Assembly (NCBI GenBank): GCA_038521345.1
Contig: JBCBKU010000008.1
Span: forward strand, 42,528-106,527
Reading direction: 5' to 3'
DNA: 64,000 bases
From: JBCBKU01 sp038521345
Lineage (GTDB): Bacteria; Pseudomonadota; Alphaproteobacteria; Rhodobacterales; Rhodobacteraceae
Below are positions 42,304 through 51,621 of this stretch, in pieces (positions within the stretch are counted from its first letter, which is position 1; each line of letters opens with the position of its first letter). The position numbers were made by a program, and so were the translations under genes. The notes beneath the pieces were generated by a model, which was not told the origin of the DNA, ran no database searches, and was given only the letters and a program-made list of their open reading frames with translations.

Positions 42304-43314
42304 ATGTCTGACGGCATCTCTCTGTCTTCGCTGAAAAATCATGCATGTGACCTGCCTGTTGCTGACGCTGCCATGGCGGCGGCGGCGCGGGACCGGCAGG
42401 CGGAACTGACAAAGCCCCCGGGCTCGCTCGGGCGTCTGGAAGAGCTGGCCGTCTTTATGGCGGCGTGGCAAGGCCGTGTGCGGCCCGATATTGCGCGGGC
42501 CCAAGCGCTTGTCTTTGCCGGGAATCACGGGGTTTGCGCCCAGGGGATCAATCCGTTCCCGCAGGAGGTGACCCAGCTGATGGTCGCCAATTTTCAGGCA
42601 GGCGGTGCGGCCATCAACCAGCTTTGTGCGGTGGCGGGCGCCGATCTGACCGTGCATGCGCCCGGCGATCTGGTCCCGACCGGGGACTTCACGGCCGGGC
42701 CGGCCATGTCTCCCGACCGCGCCGGCGCCGCATTCGAAGCGGGACGCAGATCCGTCGATCCCGATGCGGATGTTCTGATCCTTGGCGAAATGGGGATCGG
42801 AAACTCCACCGTCGCGGCGGCGTTGGCGGCATCGATTTTCGGCGGTGGCGGCGTGGATTGGGCAGGGCCCGGTACCGGGGCCGATCCCGAGGCGGTCAGC
42901 CGGAAGGCGCAGGTGATCGATGCGGGACTTGCCCGCCACGCCAGGGCGGCGGGCGACGGTCATGCGTCTCTCCTGGCCTTTGGCGGAGACGAACAGGCCG
43001 CGATAGCCGGGGCCATTGTCGGGGCGCGGCAGGCACGGGTGCCGGTTCTTCTGGACGGGTTCATCTGCACGGCGGCCGCGGCCATTCTCCATGCCGAGGA
43101 TCCGAGGCTGCTGAATCATTGCCTTGCCGGACATCTCAGCGCGGAGCCCGGCCATGCGCGGCTTCTCGACGCCATGGGGCTGACACCGGTGCTGTCCTTC
43201 GACATGCGGTTGGGAGAAGGGTCCGGGGCCGCCCTGGCGCTTATGATCCTGCGGGGTGCGGTCGCCTGTCACACTGGCATGGCAACCTTCGCCGAGGCGG
43301 GGATCGGCAGCTGA
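42304..43314 (+). CDS. cobT: Nicotinate-nucleotide--dimethylbenzimidazole phosphoribosyltransferase CobT
   Basis: A 336-aa transferase making alpha-ribazole 5'-phosphate from DMB and NaMN (EC 2.4.2.21). Motifs: LTKPPGSLGRLEELA, VFAGNHGVCAQGINPFPQEV, LGEMGIGNSTVAAAL and the late SAEPGHARLLDAMGLTPVLS. In Pseudomonas denitrificans it is cobU; it is unrelated to the cobaltochelatase subunit also called CobT. The next gene is convergent and only 4 nt away, so no cobS/cobV follows here. Confidence 0.94.
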   Translation: MSDGISLSSLKNHACDLPVADAAMAAAARDRQAELTKPPGSLGRLEELAVFMAAWQGRVRPDIARAQALVFAGNHGVCAQGINPFPQEVTQLMVANFQAGGAAINQLCAVAGADLTVHAPGDLVPTGDFTAGPAMSPDRAGAAFEAGRRSVDPDADVLILGEMGIGNSTVAAALAASIFGGGGVDWAGPGTGADPEAVSRKAQVIDAGLARHARAAGDGHASLLAFGGDEQAAIAGAIVGARQARVPVLLDGFICTAAAAILHAEDPRLLNHCLAGHLSAEPGHARLLDAMGLTPVLSFDMRLGEGSGAALALMILRGAVACHTGMATFAEAGIGS

Positions 43315-43318
43315 CGGG

Positions 43319-45538
43319 TCAGGTTGCCGGCAGGGCCACGGCGGCGGCTTCTTGCGCTGCGTCGGGCAGGGCACTTCTGGTCCGCCGCAGGCGAAGGGCA
43401 TTCAGGACCACCAGAAGGCTCGACGCTGCCATCGCGCCCGCGGCCAGCGCGGGCGAAAGCAGAAGACCGGTCACCGGGTAGAGCAGGCCAGCCGCCACCG
43501 GAATGAGCAGCGTGTTGTAAGCGAAGGCCCAGACGAGGTTTTCCCGGATATTGCGCATAGTTGCGCCGCTGATATCGATGGCGGTGGCAAGGTCGGTCAG
43601 GCGACCCCGGGCCAGAACCACGTCCGCCGCGCCCATTGCCACATCCGTGCCGGTGCCCATGGCGATTCCGACATCCGCCGCAGCAAGTGCGGGGGCGTCG
43701 TTCAGTCCGTCGCCCACGAAGGCAACGGGACCGTGGTCGCGCGCCAGATCCTCGATCGCGGTTACCTTGTCGTCCGGGCGTGCCCGGGAGGTCACCCGAG
43801 CGATCCCCAGAAGCCGCGCCACCGCGGCCGCCGGACCATCTCCGTCACCGGTGACGAGCGCCGTGACTATGCCCCGCCGGCGCAGCCAGGCCATGGCTTC
43901 CGGGGCCTCGCCGCGCGGCGTATCCCTGAGTGCGATCCGGCCGATCCATGCCCCGTCCAACACCACATCGACCGAGGTGTCGGGCCCCGAGGCCACTGAC
44001 GGTGCGCCGAAGTCTGTCGAGGCCGCACGCAGATTCACGTGCCCGGCGGCGATTCGTCCGTCCAATCCGGCGCCGGGCCGGGCGGTGACGTCGCGTGCCT
44101 CGGGAAGCGCCACGCCGCGTTCCGACGCGGCGCGCAGGATGGCATGGGCAATCGGGTGTTCCGACCGGGCCTCAAGCGCGCCGGCGATCCGGATCACGTC
44201 ATCCGGTTTGCGCCCCTTGGCGGGCGTGATCTCGCGCACCTCGGGTCGTCCCTTGGTCAACGTGCCGGTCTTGTCGAAGGCGACGGCGCGGGCGTCCGAC
44301 AACCGCTGCAATGCGTCCCCGCGTGCAAACAGCACGCCCAGTTCGGCCGCCCGCCCGGTTCCCACCAGGATCGAGACGGGTGCGGCCAGTCCCATGGCGC
44401 AGGGGCACGCGATCACAAGTACCGAGATCGCTGCGACAGCGCCCATCGAGAGACCTTCTGCTCCGCCAAACACCGCCCACCCCAACAGGGTCAGCGCCGC
44501 GATGGCCAGAACGCCGGGTACGAACCAGCCGGTCACGCGATCGACGAGCCGCTGGATCGGCATGCGTGTGGCCTGCGCCTCTTCGACAAGGCGGACGATG
44601 CCGGCAAGGGTCGTGTCTGCGCCCGTGCGATCCGCGCGAATTGTGAGCGCGCCGGTGCCGTTTACCGATCCGCCGGTGACCGGGTCGCCCGCGCGTTTCT
44701 CGGCCGGGATCGGTTCACCGGTCAGCATCGCCTCGTCGACAAAGGACATCCCTTCGGTGACATGGCCGTCGACCGGGATCCGGGCGCCGGGCCTGACGAA
44801 TACGTGGTCGCCGGGAACCAGCTCGGCGGTTGCGCGCGGCTTGAGACCGGTTTCGGTGAGCACTTCGGCCTCGGACGGGGCGAGACCGGCCAACGCACGG
44901 ATCGCTGCGCCAGCCTGCCAGCGCGCCCGCGCTTCCAACGCACGGCCCAGAAGAACGAGCGTGATGATCACGGCCGCCGATTCAAAATAGATGTGGCCGC
45001 CTCCCGCCGGCCAGAGCATAGCCCAGACCGACAGGGCCCAGGCGGACCCGGCGCCGAGCGTGACAAGGGCGTTCATTTCAGGGGCGCGTGCAGACAAAGA
45101 CTTTATGCCCGCGGCCAGAATGGCCCGGCCGGGCCCGAGCAGGACCGCCGTGGTCAGGATCAGTTGGACCAGCGGAAGGGTCAGGGCGCCGAATGTCGCG
45201 TGCAGGAACGTGTGAAAGGCCGGGACGACATGCCCGCCCATCTCAAGAACAACCACCGGAAGGGCAAGCGCCGCCGCCCAGAGGACGCGGTTCCAGTCCG
45301 GTCCGTGGTCGTCCCCTGCGTCGCCGTGTTGTTCTGGGTAACCGGCCGTATCCAGCGCCCTGCGGACCGCTTCGAGGGTTTCGCGATGTCCGTCGTGGCG
45401 GACAACTGCCCGGGACGTGGCAAGGTTAACACGGGCATCAGCGACGCCCGGCACCGCCGCGATTGCCGTCTCGGCACGGCGGACGCAACTTGCGCAAGAG
45501 AGATTCTCAAGCCGGAGAAGGGTGGTGGCACTGCTCAT
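43319..45538 (-). CDS. copA: Copper-translocating P1B-type ATPase CopA
   Basis: A 739-aa heavy-metal ATPase exporting Cu(I). One N-terminal HMA domain has CASC at residues 15-18. Then come about eight transmembrane helices with the TGEP actuator motif, the ion-binding CPC at 378-380 ([11 protein letters not shown]), phosphorylated Asp422 in [15 protein letters not shown] and the hinge [17 protein letters not shown] in the fourth helix region is usual in copper pumps. The ATG at 45538 is chosen over an in-frame site at 45610, since [15 protein letters not shown] matches normal HMA starts. A GACATA/TATGTC palindrome lies just upstream. Confidence 0.93.
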   Translation of the reverse strand: MSSATTLLRLENLSCASCVRRAETAIAAVPGVADARVNLATSRAVVRHDGHRETLEAVRRALDTAGYPEQHGDAGDDHGPDWNRVLWAAALALPVVVLEMGGHVVPAFHTFLHATFGALTLPLVQLILTTAVLLGPGRAILAAGIKSLSARAPEMNALVTLGAGSAWALSVWAMLWPAGGGHIYFESAAVIITLVLLGRALEARARWQAGAAIRALAGLAPSEAEVLTETGLKPRATAELVPGDHVFVRPGARIPVDGHVTEGMSFVDEAMLTGEPIPAEKRAGDPVTGGSVNGTGALTIRADRTGADTTLAGIVRLVEEAQATRMPIQRLVDRVTGWFVPGVLAIAALTLLGWAVFGGAEGLSMGAVAAISVLVIACPCAMGLAAPVSILVGTGRAAELGVLFARGDALQRLSDARAVAFDKTGTLTKGRPEVREITPAKGRKPDDVIRIAGALEARSEHPIAHAILRAASERGVALPEARDVTARPGAGLDGRIAAGHVNLRAASTDFGAPSVASGPDTSVDVVLDGAWIGRIALRDTPRGEAPEAMAWLRRRGIVTALVTGDGDGPAAAVARLLGIARVTSRARPDDKVTAIEDLARDHGPVAFVGDGLNDAPALAAADVGIAMGTGTDVAMGAADVVLARGRLTDLATAIDISGATMRNIRENLVWAFAYNTLLIPVAAGLLYPVTGLLLSPALAAGAMAASSLLVVLNALRLRRTRSALPDAAQEAAAVALPAT

Positions 45539-45550
45539 ATCGGGTCCGAT

Positions 45551-45564
45551 GACATAGATATGTC
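45551..45564. promoter_or_regulatory. 6-2-6 palindrome upstream of copA
   Basis: GACATA-GA-TATGTC lies 13-26 nt before the copA ATG, covering the ribosome-site region. It may be a metal-responsive operator or an mRNA hairpin; the pattern is short and could be chance. It shares the TATGTC hexamer, inverted, with the cobN palindrome. Confidence 0.3.
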
Positions 45565-45687
45565 GGCATGCCTCTGGCGCAAAGGGTGTGAATCGTCGCG
45601 CGGCCCACACGTAATGTGCGATAATGGAGATACGTTGTAAGAATTAATTATCTTATGTGCGTGTAGAAACATCACAGGAGGCTCAGA

Positions 45688-46626
45688 ATGAGTTGGAACC
45701 CCGCTCTTGATCCCGATTGCCCGACCGGCGATGCGATCGATGCAATCGAAACTGTCATCATTCCGCGCGCACGCGACCTCGGTGGATTTGAGGTGCGTCG
45801 CGCGCTTCCGGCGCCAAAGCGCCAGATGGTTGGGCCGTTCATTTTCTTCGATCAGATGGGACCGGCCGAGTTTTTGCCCACCCGGGGCATGGATGTGCGC
45901 CCGCATCCCCATATCGGGCTGGCGACGATCAGTTATCTCTTCCGAGGGCGGATGCATCACCGTGACAGCCTCGGCACCGACGCGTGGATCGAGCCCGGCG
46001 CGGTGAATTGGATGGTGGCCGGGCACGGGATCACCCATTCCGAACGGACAGATGACGAGACCCAGACCGACCCGATGCCCTTCTTCGGAATCCAGACCTG
46101 GGTGGCATTGCCGAAGGACCACGAAGACCGGCCCGCGGCGTTCCAGCATGCGCCGGAAAGCACGCTCCCGCTGATGGAGGGCGAGGGCAAACGGGTGCGG
46201 TTGATCCTCGGCAATGCTTACGGCGAAAGGGCACCGGTCGAAACCGCGTCAGAGATGTTCTATGCCGACGCGGTGATTGAGGCCGGGGCATCGCTTCCGT
46301 TGCCGGACGACCACGAGGATCGCGGGATCTACATCGTCGACGGCTCGGTCGAGATTGCCGGCACGTCCCATACCGCAGGCGAAATGCTTGTCTTCCGGCC
46401 GGGGGATCGGGTGTCGCTGACGGCCGGTGCGACCGGCGCGCGCGTGATGCTTCTGGGCGGCGAGACATTGGAAGGACCCCGCTACATCTGGTGGAACTTC
46501 GTGGCGTCGTCGAAAGAGCGGATCGAAGAGGCCAAGGAAGCATGGCGTGCCGAGGCCTGGGGCGAAGGGCGGTTCAGCCTGCCGCCTGGCGACGATCAGG
46601 AGTTCATCCCGCTGCCGGATCGCTAG
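45688..46626 (+). CDS. Pirin family protein
   Basis: A 312-aa bicupin of the pirin family. The N-terminal cupin has the iron-ligand pattern RPHPHIGLATISYLF, followed by GAVNWMVAGHGITHSER, which supplies further His/Glu ligands; the C-terminal pirin_C cupin includes IYIVDGSVEIAGTSH. CAGGAGG 6 nt before the ATG supports the start. Bacterial pirins include quercetin dioxygenases and redox-linked regulators; the activity of this one is not predictable. It stands alone, divergent from copA. Confidence 0.9.
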   Translation: MSWNPALDPDCPTGDAIDAIETVIIPRARDLGGFEVRRALPAPKRQMVGPFIFFDQMGPAEFLPTRGMDVRPHPHIGLATISYLFRGRMHHRDSLGTDAWIEPGAVNWMVAGHGITHSERTDDETQTDPMPFFGIQTWVALPKDHEDRPAAFQHAPESTLPLMEGEGKRVRLILGNAYGERAPVETASEMFYADAVIEAGASLPLPDDHEDRGIYIVDGSVEIAGTSHTAGEMLVFRPGDRVSLTAGATGARVMLLGGETLEGPRYIWWNFVASSKERIEEAKEAWRAEAWGEGRFSLPPGDDQEFIPLPDR

Positions 46627-46732
46627 TATCGACGGAAAACGCCGAGCAATGTCGCGATTGCACGGTCGGTGGACTTCCCACGTCTGTACGACTTAAGGAG
46701 CGGGGCTCAATCACGGTTCCGCTCTTATTCCG

Positions 46733-47704
46733 ATGGCAAATACCTCACTCACTTCCAGGACGTCGAATGCGCGCGCTGGCATCGCGTTCATTCTGGTGGC
46801 GATGGTGTGCGTGACCATCAACGATACCGTTTTCAAATCCCTGTCCGACCGCTATCCGCTCCACCAGCTGACCCTCGCCCGGTCGGTCATCGGCATTGCC
46901 ATCACCATCGTGCTCCTTCAGTTCGAAGGTGGATGGCGGGCCCTGCGGACAGATCGTCCCGGCCTCCACGCCTTTCGGGCGCTGCTGATCGTCGTGGCCA
47001 ACATCACGTTCTTCGCGGGCCTTGCGGTCATGCCGCTTGGCACGGCGACCGCGCTTTTCTTTGTGGCACCGCTGATTATCACGCTGCTCTCGATCCCGTT
47101 TCTGGGTGAGAAGGTGGGCGTTCATCGGATGGGCGCGGTCGTGGTGGGATTCCTTGGGGTCGCCGTCATGCTGTTTCGCGGGGATCTGGGACTGGGCTGG
47201 AGCGCGGTCCTGCCGGTCTTCGCGGCTGTTTGCTATGCGGGCATGCAAATCCTGACGCGCAAGCTTGGGGTCCGGTCACCGGCCTCGGCGATGGCGATCT
47301 ATATACAGGGCACATTCATTATGGTCGGGCTCGGGTTCTGGATTGTCGCGGGCGACGGGCGTTTCGCGGAAGGCGCAACCCATGACAGTGTGATCTTCCT
47401 GCTTCGTGCTTGGTCGTGGCCGGCGCCCGAGGATTACTGGGCCTTCGGCCTTCTTGGGCTTTGTGCGGGGATCGTGGGCTACACGATCAGTCAGGCCTAT
47501 CGTCTGGGTGATGCAGCGACGATTGCCCCATACGAATACTCCGCGCTCCCGCTTGCGCTCTTCATGGGGTGGGCGTTTTTCGGCGAATGGCCGGATCTAA
47601 GAGACGCCGTCGGCATCGCCTTGATCGGCGGGGCGGGCGTCTATGTCTTCCTGCGCGAGCGCCGCCGCGGCATGGCGCCATCCCGGGGACCGGTTCGTCG
47701 CTGA
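46733..47704 (+). CDS. DMT superfamily (EamA) transporter
   Basis: A 323-aa membrane protein with ten hydrophobic segments arranged as two EamA repeats; the repeat-end motifs PLGTATALFFVAPLIITLLS and IAPYEYSALPLALFMGW are typical. It predicts export of a metabolite or amino acid, substrate unknown. The only possible start in the frame is the ATG at 46733 because a stop codon lies 36 nt upstream; there is no good ribosome site at the usual distance, so leaderless or weakly translated initiation is possible. Confidence 0.88.
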   Translation: MANTSLTSRTSNARAGIAFILVAMVCVTINDTVFKSLSDRYPLHQLTLARSVIGIAITIVLLQFEGGWRALRTDRPGLHAFRALLIVVANITFFAGLAVMPLGTATALFFVAPLIITLLSIPFLGEKVGVHRMGAVVVGFLGVAVMLFRGDLGLGWSAVLPVFAAVCYAGMQILTRKLGVRSPASAMAIYIQGTFIMVGLGFWIVAGDGRFAEGATHDSVIFLLRAWSWPAPEDYWAFGLLGLCAGIVGYTISQAYRLGDAATIAPYEYSALPLALFMGWAFFGEWPDLRDAVGIALIGGAGVYVFLRERRRGMAPSRGPVRR

Positions 47705-47784
47705 ACGGCCGAAAACCTGTCTTGACGAGGCCTCGGGCTGCGCCTAGTAAGCGCTCTCACGGTCCGGCGATGCGCCGGCCCTGC

Positions 47785-47861
47785 GCGGTTGTAGCTCAGT
47801 TGGTTAGAGTACCGGCCTGTCACGCCGGGGGTCGCGGGTTCGAGCCCCGTCAACCGCGCCA
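47785..47861 (+). tRNA. tRNA-Asp (anticodon GTC)
   Basis: A full cloverleaf: acceptor GCGGTTG/CAACCGC, D-arm AGCTCAGTTGGTTAGAGT, anticodon loop CTGTCAC with anticodon GTC, T-arm GGGTTCGAGCCCC, discriminator G and encoded CCA at 47859-47861. It lies between the EamA transporter and the hydrolase genes. Confidence 0.97.
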
Positions 47862-47896
47862 CTTCTCTCTGGTCCAACCGGGGCCGGTGGCAATCC

Positions 47897-48763
47897 ATGC
47901 AAAGCTTTACCCAAAACGACCAGACGATTGCCTACGAAGTTGTGGGCGATGGACCTCCGGTGCTTCTGCTGCACGGATTTCCGCAGACACGCGCGCTCTG
48001 GCGGCAGGTTGCGCCCCGACTTGCGTCCCGCAACACGCTGATCCTGCCGGACCTCCGGGGCTACGGTGCCTCGTCGAAACCGGCGGCACGAGACGATCTT
48101 GAGAACTACAGCTTCCGGGCCATGGGCGCCGATATGCTGTCCCTGATGACCGAACTCGGGCACCGACGCTTTCACCTTGTGGGACACGACAGGGGCGGGC
48201 GGGTCGCCCACAGGATGGCTCTTGATGCGCAGGATCGGATCGAAAGCCTGACCGTGATGGACATCGTTCCGACGCTCTATCTGCTTGAGCATTGGTCGGC
48301 CGAGGTCTCGCGCGCCTATTTCCACTGGAGCTTTCTTGCCCAGCCTGCACCGCTGCCCGAGCGCATGATCGGTGCGGATCCGGACCAGTTCTTTGAACGC
48401 TGCCTACTGGGCTGGGGCGGTGCGGCGCTTGTGGATTTTGCCGAGCTGGCGGCCTATCGGACGGCGTGGCGCGATCCCGAGACCATTGCCGGCATGGTCA
48501 ACGATTACCGTGCGGCTGTGACGGTGGATCTTGGGCACGACCGCACAGACCGCGATCGGCGCGTGGACTGCCCCAGCCTCGTGCTCTATGGCGCAAGCGG
48601 CGCCATGGCCCGACACTTTGACGTCGGCGCGACATGGGCGTCTTCGCTGTCCGACTACCGGACCGAGGCTATTCCCGGCGGCCATTTCTTCGTCGACCAA
48701 TCGCCGGAGGCGACGGCCCGCTCACTTGCCGCGTTTCTGGATTCGGTACCGATGTCAGGTTAG
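47897..48763 (+). CDS. Alpha/beta hydrolase, haloacetate (fluoroacetate) dehalogenase-like
   Basis: A 288-aa alpha/beta-fold hydrolase. The nucleophile elbow is VGHDRGGRVAHRMALD with Asp98, not Ser, and Arg99 and Arg102 next to it. HGFPQ at 26-30 supplies the oxyanion region; His143-Trp144 (YFHWSF), Tyr204 (NDYRA) and the base His263 (GGHFFVD) occupy positions corresponding, by spacing, to the halide-pocket and catalytic residues of fluoroacetate dehalogenases (EC 3.8.1.3). Epoxide hydrolases share the Asp but not the HW pair. Its 3' end overlaps the convergent peptidase gene by 9 nt. Confidence 0.85.
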   Translation: MQSFTQNDQTIAYEVVGDGPPVLLLHGFPQTRALWRQVAPRLASRNTLILPDLRGYGASSKPAARDDLENYSFRAMGADMLSLMTELGHRRFHLVGHDRGGRVAHRMALDAQDRIESLTVMDIVPTLYLLEHWSAEVSRAYFHWSFLAQPAPLPERMIGADPDQFFERCLLGWGGAALVDFAELAAYRTAWRDPETIAGMVNDYRAAVTVDLGHDRTDRDRRVDCPSLVLYGASGAMARHFDVGATWASSLSDYRTEAIPGGHFFVDQSPEATARSLAAFLDSVPMSG

Positions 48764-50125
48764 CGCGGCCAACACCCGAGCCCAGCTTCGGATGCCCTTG
48801 TGAAAGCTCCGGACATCGTACTTTTCGTTCGGCGAGTGGATCAGGTCGTCGTCCTTGCCGAACCCGATCAGCATCGAGGGCATGCCCAGCATCGACTGGA
48901 AATACCCGGCGATGGGGATCGAACCGCCGCCGCCAACGAACGCGGCCGGTTTCGGCCATTCCTCGGACAGGGCCGCGCGGGCGGCTTCAAACGCGGGATC
49001 GTCGGTGGGCATCACACTGGCGGGCGATGCGCCGTGATCGTGGAATGTCACGGAGACATCGGCAGGCAGGGCGTCGGTCACCATCTTGCGGAAGGCGGCG
49101 CGGATGGCGAGCGGGTCCTGCTGGCCCACCAGCCGGAAGCTGACCTTGGCGCTGGCTTCGGCGGGCAAAACGGTTTTGAACCCGTCGCCCGTATAGCCGC
49201 CGGTGATCCCGTTGATTTCGCAGGTGGGGCGGGACCAGACCATTTCGAGAACGCTGCGCCCGGCCTCACCCGCGGGGACCGACAGATCGGCGCCCTTCAG
49301 AAACGCCGCCCCGTCAAAGCCAAGTGCATCCCATTGCGCGCGGATGTCGTCAGGCAGTTCCTTCACACCGTCATAGAACCCAGGAACGGTGATGCGGCCC
49401 GTCTCATCATGAAGACCCGCCAGAATGCGCGAGAGTATCCGGATCGGGTTCTGAGCGGCCCCACCGAACAGCCCTGAATGCAGATCCTTGTCGGCCGCCC
49501 TAAGGACGATCTCTTCGCCCAGAAGTCCGCGCAGCATGGTGGCGATTGCGGGCGTGTCATGATCGAAAAGCCCCGTATCGCAGATGAGTGCGATATCCGC
49601 GCGCAGATCGTCACCGTGCTCTTCCAGAAAGGGAATCAGCGAAGGCGAGCCCGATTCCTCTTCGCCCTCGAAGAAGAACGTCAGGTTGCCGGGCAGGGTC
49701 CCATGCACGGCTTTCCACGCGCGGCAGGCTTCGAGGAAGGTCATCAGCTGACCTTTGTCGTCGGCCGCGCCGCGGGCCCGGATAACCGGCCCACCGGAGG
49801 TTTCCTCGATGCCCGGATCAAACGGGTCCTTGTGCCAGAGATCGAGGGGATCCACCGGCTGTACATCGTAATGGCCGTAAAAGAGGAAGGGCCGGCCCGA
49901 ACCGCCCGACTTTCCGATGACCATCGGATGTCCGGCTGTCGGTTGTTTCGCGGCGTCGACACCGAGATCCGTCAGTTCTTTGACAAGCCAGTCCGCCGCC
50001 GCGTCGCAATCCTTGGCATAGGCCGGATCGGTTGAGATCGACGGAATGCGCAGCAGTTCGAACAAACGGTCAAGCGACGCCGGAAGGTCATCGTCGATTT
50101 TGGAAAGAACGGTCTCAAGGCTCAT
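48755..50125 (-). CDS. M20 family dipeptidase / peptidase
   Basis: A 456-aa dinuclear zinc peptidase of the CNDP/PepV-like M20 group. Metal and catalytic residues: [10 protein letters not shown] (His, Asp), RGAADDKGQ (Asp), [11 protein letters not shown] (Glu-Glu), ICDTGLF (Asp) and a late His in [11 protein letters not shown]. The dimerisation domain lies between about 200 and 320. AGGAG 6 nt before the ATG at 50125 sets the start; the frame beyond it is unlikely. Probably a cytoplasmic dipeptidase with broad specificity. Confidence 0.92.
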   Translation of the reverse strand: MSLETVLSKIDDDLPASLDRLFELLRIPSISTDPAYAKDCDAAADWLVKELTDLGVDAAKQPTAGHPMVIGKSGGSGRPFLFYGHYDVQPVDPLDLWHKDPFDPGIEETSGGPVIRARGAADDKGQLMTFLEACRAWKAVHGTLPGNLTFFFEGEEESGSPSLIPFLEEHGDDLRADIALICDTGLFDHDTPAIATMLRGLLGEEIVLRAADKDLHSGLFGGAAQNPIRILSRILAGLHDETGRITVPGFYDGVKELPDDIRAQWDALGFDGAAFLKGADLSVPAGEAGRSVLEMVWSRPTCEINGITGGYTGDGFKTVLPAEASAKVSFRLVGQQDPLAIRAAFRKMVTDALPADVSVTFHDHGASPASVMPTDDPAFEAARAALSEEWPKPAAFVGGGGSIPIAGYFQSMLGMPSMLIGFGKDDDLIHSPNEKYDVRSFHKGIRSWARVLAALT

Positions 50126-50206
50126 GGGGATCTCCTGTCGGGGCTGCGCCAAATTGGCTGCCGCCTTCTCCGATGTCGAGAGGTGGTCCGCGTCTTTCTC
50201 ATCCGT

Positions 50207-50220
50207 TTGATCCAGATCAG
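50207..50220. promoter_or_regulatory. FNR/FnrL box upstream of hemA
   Basis: TTGAT-CCAG-ATCAG matches the FNR consensus TTGAT-N4-ATCAA at 9 of 10 positions. It lies about 75 nt before the hemA start. FnrL activation of hemA under low oxygen is established for Rhodobacter, so this assignment is well supported by precedent. The same box could also affect the divergent M20 peptidase. Confidence 0.7.
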
Positions 50221-50292
50221 AGCGGCAATTTTTCCTCTGTTGCTTTTTCTTCTGAGCACCTAATTCATCGGGACGGAAACGGGAGCATCGTG

Positions 50293-51516
50293 TTGGACTA
50301 CGGGGCAAAACTCGACGAGGCATTGGCCAAGCTGCACGAGGAAGGGCGCTATCGCACCTTCTTCGACATCGAACGGCGGCGCGGCGCGTTTCCCCATGCG
50401 GTCTGGCGCCGTCCGGACGGGACGGAGCGGCCGGTCACGGTTTGGTGCGGCAACGATTATCTCGGCATGGGCCAGCATCCCGCCGTGCTTTCTGCGATGC
50501 ATGATGCGGTGGACGCTACCGGCGCCGGTTCGGGCGGTACGCGCAACATCTCCGGCACCACCGTCTACCATAAGCGCCTTGAGGCCGAGCTTGCCGATCT
50601 TCACGGAACGGAGGCGGCTCTTGTCTTCACCTCGGCTTACATCGCCAACGACGCGACGCTTTCGACCCTTCCGAAGCTCTTTCCGGGCCTGATCATCTAT
50701 TCTGACGCGTTGAACCACGCGTCGATGATCGAAGGGATCCGCCGGAACGGCGGCGCCAAGCGAGTTTTCCGCCACAATGACGTGGCGCATCTGCGCGAGT
50801 TGATGGCCGCGGACGATCCGGCAGCGCCGAAGCTCGTCGCCTTCGAGTCGGTCTATTCGATGGACGGGGATTTCGGCCCGATTGCCGAAATCTGCGACGC
50901 GGCCGAGGATTTCGGCGCCTTGACGTATATCGACGAGGTGCACGCCGTCGGCATGTACGGTCCGAAAGGCGCGGGAGTGGCTGCGCGCGAGGGTCTGGCG
51001 CATCGGATCGACTTGATCAACGGGACACTGGCCAAGGCCTATGGCGTCATGGGGGGCTACGTGGCCGCGTCGGCCAGAATGTGCGACGCCATCCGGTCCT
51101 ATGCGCCGGGGTTCATCTTTACCACGTCGCTGCCACCCGCAGTGGCGGCGGGCGCCGCGGCGTCGGTCGCACATCTCAAGACCGACGACGCGATCCGCGA
51201 GCGTCACCAGACCCAGGCCAAGATCCTGAAACTGCGCCTGCGCGGTCTCGGACTGCCGATCATCGATCACGGGTCCCACATCGTTCCGGTGATCGTCGGC
51301 GATCCCGTGCACACCAAGATGATCTCGGACATGTTGATCGAAGATCATGGGATCTACGTGCAGCCGATCAATTTCCCGACCGTTCCTCGGGGCACCGAGC
51401 GCTTGCGCTTCACGCCGTCGCCGGTACATGGGCCGCATGAAATCGAGGCGCTTGTTCGCGCAATGGACGAACTTTGGTCGCATTGTGCGCTCAATCGTGC
51501 CGAGCTTTCTGCCTAA
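50293..51516 (+). CDS. hemA: 5-aminolevulinate synthase HemA
   Basis: A PLP enzyme condensing glycine and succinyl-CoA to 5-aminolevulinate (EC 2.3.1.37), the C4 route that supplies heme and the cobalamin pathway in this window. Residues: [42 protein letters not shown] and the PLP Lys248 in [13 protein letters not shown]. The TTG at 50293 ([11 protein letters not shown]) yields 407 aa, the same length as Rhodobacter HemA, and has GGGAG 7 nt upstream; a GTG one codon earlier is the alternative. A rare TTG start would damp translation. An FNR box precedes it. Confidence 0.93.
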   Translation: MDYGAKLDEALAKLHEEGRYRTFFDIERRRGAFPHAVWRRPDGTERPVTVWCGNDYLGMGQHPAVLSAMHDAVDATGAGSGGTRNISGTTVYHKRLEAELADLHGTEAALVFTSAYIANDATLSTLPKLFPGLIIYSDALNHASMIEGIRRNGGAKRVFRHNDVAHLRELMAADDPAAPKLVAFESVYSMDGDFGPIAEICDAAEDFGALTYIDEVHAVGMYGPKGAGVAAREGLAHRIDLINGTLAKAYGVMGGYVAASARMCDAIRSYAPGFIFTTSLPPAVAAGAAASVAHLKTDDAIRERHQTQAKILKLRLRGLGLPIIDHGSHIVPVIVGDPVHTKMISDMLIEDHGIYVQPINFPTVPRGTERLRFTPSPVHGPHEIEALVRAMDELWSHCALNRAELSA

Positions 51517-51621
51517 TTCTTAACGAAGTACAACGCGCATAGCGCTGTGTTAACTTAGAGACTATAAGTCGGGCGCGAATCCTGCCTGCTTGGGGAATGG
51601 CGTGATTTTGGGTGTGCTTGC

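Noticed and set aside
44039..45640. A 533-codon open frame on the plus strand
   Set aside because: Antisense to copA; composition is that of a frame shadow.
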